Source: Paenalcaligenes niemegkensis (GTDB taxonomy: Bacteria > Pseudomonadota > Gammaproteobacteria > Burkholderiales > Burkholderiaceae_B). Taken from it: 64,000 bases of DNA. The notes under the pieces were generated by a model. That model did not search any database. It saw only the letters and a list, made by a program, of their open reading frames with translations, and was not told the DNA's origin. Positions 58,790 to 64,000 of this stretch are shown here, in pieces. The stretch covers positions 1,922,001 through 1,986,000 of the forward strand of contig NZ_JAKGCT010000004.1 of NCBI RefSeq assembly GCF_022230885.1, in the 5' to 3' direction. Every line of letters begins with the position of its first letter. Within the stretch, counting starts at the first letter, position 1. A program made the translations under genes and the position numbers.

Positions 58790-58925
58790 AAGAATTGTAG
58801 GTTATCAAGTTCGTCGAAAGTTTGATCAATACGGTATTTTAACAATACTCATTGCCCTGATTTTTACACCTTGACAATCTGTTCTTAGAGCAAGTTGCTC
58901 GTAATTATCTTAGGGATTGCAAATC

Positions 58926-59134
58926 ATGCAAACAGAAATCGGTATTGTTAAATGGTTCAACAACGAAAAGGGCTTCGGCTTCATCTCCCCGAAAACGGCG
59001 GTAAAGATCTATTCGTTCACCACTCAGACATCTTAGGTTCCGGCTACAAATCGCTCGAAGAAAACCAACGTGTTTCTTACGAAGCAGCTCAAGGCCAAAA
59101 AGGTCCTCAAGCTAAGTCGGTACAAGTTCTGTAA
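58926..59134 (+). CDS. CspA-family cold-shock protein (one frameshift in this sequence)
   Basis: This small OB-fold RNA chaperone starts MQTEIGIVKWFNNEKGFGFISP, containing RNP1 (KGFGFI), and continues with ENGGKDLFVHHSD, containing RNP2 (LFVHH). It ends GPQAKSVQVL. Joined length is about 69 residues. The frame breaks at C58987-58990, one base short. A strong terminator follows. Confidence 0.92.
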
Positions 59135-59153
59135 TATTTACAGCGCTAAAGAA

Positions 59154-59178
59154 AACCCGCCTAACTGGCGGGTTTTTT
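59154..59178 (+). terminator. Rho-independent terminator after the cold-shock gene
   Basis: An 8-bp stem (AACCCGCC / GGCGGGTT) with a 5-nt loop is followed by TTTT. It lies 19 nt after the csp stop. Confidence 0.92.
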
Positions 59179-59312
59179 CGTTTGTACCTTTTGTTGTGAA
59201 TAAACTGTGTGGCTTCCACAACAACGCCTTATAACTATTTTACTTATACTAATCAAAAAACCTTCTAAATTTTGTTTTCAAGTTAATTCTTAAAATCATA
59301 ATAAATCACTTA

Positions 59313-59391
59313 AAAACATTCTTTTTGTATACTTAATATTACGTCTGTTTTAAAGATAAAAACGCAGAAACATAATTAAAAAGAATGTTTT
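59313..59391. repeat. Perfect 14-bp inverted repeat in AT-rich gap
   Basis: AAAACATTCTTTTT at 59313-59326 and AAAAAGAATGTTTT at 59378-59391 are perfect inverted copies separated by 51 bp. The whole stretch 59180-59400 is much richer in A+T than the neighbourhood and holds no gene. A second, shorter hairpin (AGTCCAT / ATGGACT, 59474-59490) lies downstream. Function unknown. Confidence 0.6.
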
Positions 59392-59609
59392 AATTTTAAC
59401 CTTTATGTAGCCTCCAAGCCGTTGGATGAAACGAATTAGACTTAAGTATCAATAAGCCTAACGCGCAACAATAAGTCCATTTAATGGACTCCCGCTGGCT
59501 AGCAAGGTGGACAAGCTATAACATCGTTGTATCGGTAATCATCTTGAGGCTGAATCTGTAAGTCTTGTCTCAGGGCTGTACCCAGCTCATTCCAACGTCG
59601 GCCGCACCT

Positions 59610-59875
59610 ATGGCTCACCACTTCGTGAGACGTGAGCTTATGCTTCCAATCTTGGTTTTTACCCTACCTACGATGGAATATGACACTGATTTTCAAAATT
59701 TCGTTACGCGCTATGAATGGCACGAAATCTGGGGACGCCGGTTGCCATGTCTGAAACCATGCACAATGGCATCAAAGACAGTCGCTTGTGTATTCTTGAC
59801 GACGCCAGCCACGTGTCGGTCATCGAACAGCCCATCGCATTTCTCAACGCGGTGACTGGCTTTTTAAATGCCTGA
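59610..59875 (+). pseudogene. Decayed beta-ketoadipate pathway remnant (pcaC-like then pcaD-like fragments)
   Basis: Two fragments in different frames are visible. The first reads HHFVRRELML and then YDTDFQNFVTRYEWHEIWGR, matching the 4-carboxymuconolactone decarboxylase pattern (RREVLG ... DFQ..ITRYAWGEIW.R). The second, GTPVAMSETMHNGIKDSRL followed by ASHVSVIEQPIAFLNAVTGFL, matches the C-terminus of 3-oxoadipate enol-lactonase, ending at a TGA at 59873-59875. Most of both genes is missing. No intact copy is in the window. Confidence 0.6.
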
Positions 59876-59925
59876 TCACCTGCACTAATACCGAATCCGT
59901 GGCGTGAGAGCTATATCGAACTTTC

Positions 59926-61248
59926 TTAATGAAGAATCTCATTAATGCCCGTCACTACGCGCTGCACTGAGCCTGAATGCTTTTGGACCCAATGCAAACC
60001 AGCATCGCCCATGCGCTCCTGGCTCTGTCGATCGCCTAACAAGTCGGTAGCAAACTTGATGGCAGCTGCGGCATTGGGTGCCCGATGAGCTGCCCCTTCG
60101 TGCAGTGCGTCGGCCACCGCCTGCTCGAAGTTTCGCGTATGAGGGCCTACCACGACCGGTACGCCCAGTGCGCAGGCTTCAATAAAATTTTGCCCGCCTA
60201 ACGGCGCAAAACTTCCTGCTACGATGGCGACCTGCGCCTGCGCGTAGTACCAGGGCATTTCACCTAAAGTATCGCCAAGGACCACATCGCACTCACGACA
60301 CAAGGAAATAGCACTGCTGCTGGCGTCTCCCAGGGCCACCAGCTCTGTTCGCCTGCAGGCGACCAGCGTTTCTGCCTGAAGCGACTCAAAAGCTGCATCA
60401 AAACGTTCCGGGTGGCGAGGAATTAAATAAAACAGCGTACGTTTTGCCGTGTCTATGTCCATTTGCTGCTCACGTTTTATAAAACGGGCTATGGCTGGAA
60501 TAAACATAGTGTCTTCGCCCTCACGAGTGCTGGCAATGACGACGACGCGTCGCCCCACCTCAGACATGAACTGACGCCCTCGCTCGACTTGGGCTTGAGG
60601 TAACTGCACATCAAATTTAAAGTTGCCTGACACTCGCACGGCCTTTCCTCCCGCTTGCTCCAGACGCTGCGCATCCTGGAGCGTCTGAGCATAGATGGCA
60701 GTGAAGCTCGAGTAGGCTCCTCTCATTAAGCTACCTATACGTAAGCTTTGGCGTAAGGAGTGGTCGGAAAAGCGCGCGCTGGCCAAAATCACAGGCAGTT
60801 TTGCCTGCCGTGACGCGTACATTAGGTTTGGCCAGACCTCACGCTCGATAATAACGGCTACCAGAGGCCGATGGAATTCAATAAAGCGTCTGCAGGCCCC
60901 GGGAAAGTCATAGGGCAACCATTGCAGATGTAATCGCCCCTGGGCAATTTCAGGGGCGAAGGCCCTGGCCCCTTCAGCCCTGCCCGTATACGTAAACTGG
61001 GTCAGCAGGACCGTATGGCCCTGAGCCAGCAATGCCGCAACCAGAGGCTGGGCTGCACGCGTTTCACCTAAACTTACTGCATGCACCCAAACAGGCCGCT
61101 TCGCCAGCCCTTTACCCCGGTAATAGCCAAAGCGTTTTGCACCCAGAACTTCCCATGAGCCGCCCGACCGTTTGGCGCGCAGAGCCATCCACGCAAGCAG
61201 TAATGGCGAAAGCAGGCGTAGCAGAAAAGTATATAAAAAACGGCTCAA
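59926..61248 (-). CDS. waaA: 3-deoxy-D-manno-octulosonic acid (Kdo) transferase
   Basis: WaaA adds Kdo to lipid A precursor at the inner membrane. The 440-residue protein has an N-terminal membrane anchor (LYTFLLRLLSPLLLAWMALRAKR), the GT30 N-domain (WVHAVSLGETRAAQPLV, LTQFTYTGRAEG, WLPYDFP) and the C-domain nucleotide-sugar site (GDTLGEMPWYYAQAQVAIVAGSFAPLGGQN). It lies 51 nt after waaC in the same direction. Confidence 0.95.
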   Translation of the reverse strand: MSRFLYTFLLRLLSPLLLAWMALRAKRSGGSWEVLGAKRFGYYRGKGLAKRPVWVHAVSLGETRAAQPLVAALLAQGHTVLLTQFTYTGRAEGARAFAPEIAQGRLHLQWLPYDFPGACRRFIEFHRPLVAVIIEREVWPNLMYASRQAKLPVILASARFSDHSLRQSLRIGSLMRGAYSSFTAIYAQTLQDAQRLEQAGGKAVRVSGNFKFDVQLPQAQVERGRQFMSEVGRRVVVIASTREGEDTMFIPAIARFIKREQQMDIDTAKRTLFYLIPRHPERFDAAFESLQAETLVACRRTELVALGDASSSAISLCRECDVVLGDTLGEMPWYYAQAQVAIVAGSFAPLGGQNFIEACALGVPVVVGPHTRNFEQAVADALHEGAAHRAPNAAAAIKFATDLLGDRQSQERMGDAGLHWVQKHSGSVQRVVTGINEILH

Positions 61249-61299
61249 GGTTTAAACCAATGGCAAGTGGATGAGAAGTACAGCATTACGCAAATAGCT

Positions 61300-62280
61300 C
61301 TATCCTGGCAAAGACACTTCGGGTTTGATGCTCTCCAGGGCTTGTTCAATAGCACTCAATACCGTTTCTGCCGAGGGTTCGTTGCCCCGCTCACCTAGGC
61401 TGGCAGTATAAGCGCTACCCTGCAGAGGTGTACGTACAGGTGTTGAGGCCTTGTAGATGCCTATGGTAGGCCGGCTCAGGCCAGCTGACAAATGCGTCAA
61501 GCCGCTATCGAGTCCAACCATGATGGTTGCCCCCGCCAATTGTTCGGCAACGCCCTTCAACGCCATTCGGGGCAACACTTCAGCGTTGGCCCGTCCTGAA
61601 ATAAGCTCTTCGGCTCGCTGTGTCTCGGAAGGGCTTCCCGACAAAAGCCGGATGGACAACCCACAAGACTGGAGGTAATCAAAGACCTTATGCCAATTAT
61701 CAACCGCCCAGAGTTTATCGTCACGACTAGCCGATGGCATGATTATGGCATAAGGCTGCACTTGAACCCGTTCGCTAATTGCATGCAAGCCAAAATCCGG
61801 CGCTCCGGAAAACTCATAGCCAAAAGCAGCAGCAGCCAGAGTACGCTGACGGATTATCGCTGGCTGCCAGAACTCCACGGTATGCTTCACATTATAAAAT
61901 AGAGACGCCAACGGCTCGCGAGCCGATTTCCAGTCCAGGCCGTGTCTAATTCCATGCGTCTGCCGCACCAGCCATACTGACTTCATCAAAGCCTGCATAT
62001 CCAGCACAATGTCGTATTGGCGACTGTCTAAAAAAGCCTTGAGCCTGCGGCGTTCGTCACGTACTTGTCGTGACCACCACTTTTTGCGCCATCGTCGATG
62101 GGCTACCTTTATTACATTGCTTACCGCCGGATGCCAAGATGGAATATCCGCAAAAGATTCCTCGGCTATCCAGTCAATCTCGGCATTCGGCACATGCTTG
62201 GCAATGTCCGAGATTGCAGGCAGCATATGTACTAGATCACCTAGAGACGATGTTCGTACGATGAGTATTTTGAAAGTCAT
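61300..62280 (-). CDS. waaC: LPS heptosyltransferase I
   Basis: WaaC adds the first heptose to Kdo-lipid A. The 326-residue GT9 protein starts ILIVRTSSLGDLVHMLPAISD. It has IDWIAEESFADIP, YDIVLDMQALMKSVWL, the AIIMPSASRDDKLWAVDNW donor site and GLDSGLTHLSAGLSRPTIGIY. It is first of a waaC-waaA pair of inner-core genes. Confidence 0.93.
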   Translation of the reverse strand: MTFKILIVRTSSLGDLVHMLPAISDIAKHVPNAEIDWIAEESFADIPSWHPAVSNVIKVAHRRWRKKWWSRQVRDERRRLKAFLDSRQYDIVLDMQALMKSVWLVRQTHGIRHGLDWKSAREPLASLFYNVKHTVEFWQPAIIRQRTLAAAAFGYEFSGAPDFGLHAISERVQVQPYAIIMPSASRDDKLWAVDNWHKVFDYLQSCGLSIRLLSGSPSETQRAEELISGRANAEVLPRMALKGVAEQLAGATIMVGLDSGLTHLSAGLSRPTIGIYKASTPVRTPLQGSAYTASLGERGNEPSAETVLSAIEQALESIKPEVSLPG

Positions 62281-62529
62281 GGCGGGATTATAGTAGTGAG
62301 TCGGTACAAACCGAAGTGCTGATTACGCACGTCCATGCCACACGAAGTGTTCCCGATACAAATTATTAAAGGGCGGTGACAGAGTCCTTTACACATGTAA
62401 ACCACATTTCCCCGAACTTATAGAGTCATAATGCTTCTACCTAACTGGGCAGTGTATCTGTCTGGTGTGGCATCCTAGTGTGAGGTTTCTGTCCTCCTCT
62501 CTTCAACATCCTCCCTCCAATTAGTATTC

Positions 62530-63438
62530 ATGATCGACTTTAAACAAATAGAAGCTTTTGTGTGGGTTGCCGAACTTGGCGGTTTTCGTGCGGCTGCCGA
62601 AAAACTCAACACCACACAACCCTCAATTTCCCAACGCATAGCCGGCATGGAAAGCGTTTTGTCTGTGCGCTTGTTCGACCGCGGCGCCCGCGGCATTAAA
62701 CTTACAGAAAAAGGCCAGGAGCTTTTATCGCATGCGCGTCAGATTCTCGAGATGAGGGCTGAAATGATGCGCGTGGCCAAAGAAGAAAATGCCATACGGG
62801 GCACCTTTCGCCTGGGCGTTGCCGAAACCCTGGTACAGACATGGCTGCACTTACTGATTGATGAGCTGCACAAGAAGTACCCGGGACTGGTAGTCGAAAT
62901 TCACGTCGACACCAGCAGCGTATTGCGTGCTCAGTTAGCTTCGTACCAGATTGACTTGGCCATGCTAGTTGGCGAGGCCCAAGATCCCAAGGAGCACTGC
63001 TTGCATTTATGCGATTATGATCTTGCCTGGGTGGCCAGCCCGGAATTAGGACTGCAGGGTCGCAAAATCCAGATTGCCGATCTAGGTGTTTACCCTGTAA
63101 TCACATACCCCACTGGTAGCCTCCCCTACTGCACAGTCCGCGATTTGTTGCATGTAGCAGGTGTTAAATCTCCACGTATTTATGGCAGTGCATCTTTAAG
63201 CACTATCGTGCAAATGACACGTCGCGGAATGGGACCGAGCGTGTTGGCCAAAGTGGTGATAGAAGAAGAGCTAGAGCAAGGAAAACTGTGCCTTCTGGAC
63301 GTTTCCTCCCCTTTGCCCGCTATACGTTTTTATGCTACCTGGATTGACTCTCCTGACAGTCTTACCGCTAGTATCGTAGCAAAGCTGGCCCAGGAAACTG
63401 CCATAAATGCTCAAGACCCTGATAAGTACCGCTTATAA
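62530..63438 (+). CDS. LysR-family transcriptional regulator
   Basis: This 302-residue protein has the LysR DNA-binding helix-turn-helix at residues 1-60 (FKQIEAFVWVAELGGFRAAAEKL, TTQPSISQRIAGME), then a linker helix and a substrate-binding domain (RGTFRLGVAETLV ...). It is 233 bp upstream of a TRAP transporter binding protein on the same strand, so it may control that transporter. The inducer is unknown. Confidence 0.9.
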   Translation: MIDFKQIEAFVWVAELGGFRAAAEKLNTTQPSISQRIAGMESVLSVRLFDRGARGIKLTEKGQELLSHARQILEMRAEMMRVAKEENAIRGTFRLGVAETLVQTWLHLLIDELHKKYPGLVVEIHVDTSSVLRAQLASYQIDLAMLVGEAQDPKEHCLHLCDYDLAWVASPELGLQGRKIQIADLGVYPVITYPTGSLPYCTVRDLLHVAGVKSPRIYGSASLSTIVQMTRRGMGPSVLAKVVIEEELEQGKLCLLDVSSPLPAIRFYATWIDSPDSLTASIVAKLAQETAINAQDPDKYRL

Positions 63439-63671
63439 CCTTATATAGAAACTAACAATTGGACACTACTTGCCGCATGCGTTGCAATCCATATCACAAA
63501 CTAAGTGAAGCTGCGAGCGCGCTCAGCGCTACTCCAATCTGTCAGCCACACAATTTCCAGCAGTTGCTTCGCTTTATCTAGTTGAAGCCAAAAAATTAAA
63601 GCCTTACATGAGCGATACGCGCCTCACGCGTACTTAACAATTAACTCCACGTTTTCTAAGGAAAATTCTGC

Positions 63672-64000
63672 ATGAAGCGTTTAGTTCTCTCCGCATTTGC
63701 CGCCTCGGTCCTATCCGTCTCAGGAGCCTTAGCTGCTCAAGAGGTCGTAAGCGATCTGCCATCTACCAAGCTATCTGTTGTTGGAGGCTTAAGCAATCTC
63801 ACCGCATATCAAAATGCGGAACAGCCATTCTGGACTAAAACTGTATCCGAGCTCTCCGAAGGCAAGGTAACCGCCGACATCAAAGGCTTTAATGAGATGG
63901 GCCTTAAAGGTCCTGAAATTATGCGTTTAGTAGGCCAAGGGGTGATTCCGGTTGGTACGGCAACACTGGCTTACTTTGCCAGCGATAACCCTATCAACGA
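63672..64000 (+). CDS. TRAP transporter solute-binding protein, DctP type (3' end outside window)
   Basis: The visible 109 codons begin with a signal peptide (MKRLVLSAFAASVLSVSGALA), followed by a periplasmic binding-protein start (LSVVGGLSNLTAYQNAEQPF, ELSEGKVTADIKGFNEMGLKG, IMRLVGQGVIPVGTATLAYF). This resembles DctP-like TRAP binding proteins. AAGGAAAA lies upstream of the ATG. The substrate cannot be inferred from this part. Confidence 0.8.
   Translation, partial: MKRLVLSAFAASVLSVSGALAAQEVVSDLPSTKLSVVGGLSNLTAYQNAEQPFWTKTVSELSEGKVTADIKGFNEMGLKGPEIMRLVGQGVIPVGTATLAYFASDNPIN

Noticed and set aside
1105..59134. Programmed ribosomal frameshifting in the interrupted genes
   Set aside because: The breaks occur at unrelated runs in many unrelated genes, mostly with the same kind of error (one base short), with no shared slippery motif or downstream structure.
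1..64000. CRISPR array, prophage, insertion sequences or integrase-flanked island
   Set aside because: No regularly spaced repeats, transposase, integrase or phage structural genes were found on either strand.

Overview
The window looks like chromosomal DNA of a betaproteobacterium of the order Burkholderiales, most likely family Alcaligenaceae. The gene order supports this: apaG/rpe/gph/trpEGDC, dacC-dat-ybeD-lipB-lipA and birA-coaX. I would not name a genus. I saw no prophage, insertion sequence or CRISPR array.

Layout. (1) 1-10.1 kb, minus strand: a selenium-dependent formate dehydrogenase island. It runs fdhA (with an in-frame TGA selenocysteine codon and a recognisable bacterial SECIS hairpin), fdhB, fdhI, fdhE, selA, selB, tRNA-Sec and selD, so the enzyme sits beside the whole selenocysteine machinery. 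(2) 10.4-12.5 kb: a flavoprotein and two small stress or envelope proteins. (3) 12.6-16.4 kb: a nickel ECF transporter (nikKLMQO) divergent from nikR, with a candidate operator between them. (4) 16.5-19.6 kb: a UvrD-like helicase with a C-terminal DUF5710-like domain, and a SapC-family protein. (5) 19.7-38.2 kb: an enterobactin-type catecholate siderophore locus. It has a ferric-siderophore ABC importer, three esterases, a phosphopantetheinyl transferase, DHB-AMP ligase, a free-standing aryl carrier protein, a Cy-less C-A-T-TE NRPS with a serine code, an EntS-like exporter, a YncE-like beta-propeller and EntC/B/A. No TonB-dependent receptor is encoded. (6) 38.3-39.9 kb: a regulator with REC-like, winged-helix and degenerate EAL domains. 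(7) 40.2-58.7 kb: housekeeping genes (dsbC, a ubiH-family gene, mltA, apaG, rpe, gph, a trp operon with a complete attenuator, ung, the lipoate and cell-wall cluster, birA, coaX, galU). (8) 58.7-64 kb: a cold-shock gene, an AT-rich gap with a decayed beta-ketoadipate relic, the LPS-core genes waaA and waaC, and a LysR regulator beside the start of a TRAP transporter binding protein.

How the parts connect. SelA, SelB, SelD and tRNA-Sec make and insert the selenocysteine of FdhA, and FdhE helps maturation of the same enzyme. Chorismate is used by both the siderophore genes (EntC) and the trp operon (TrpE/G). The siderophore locus covers synthesis, export, re-import and hydrolytic iron release, and has at least one good Fur-box candidate.

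Data caution. Fourteen otherwise intact genes carry one or two single-base frameshifts. Almost all are one base missing from a homopolymer of G/C or A/T. They hit essential housekeeping genes (lipB, mltA, csp) as often as accessory ones, so I read them as sequencing or assembly errors. These genes are annotated as single CDSs across the break.
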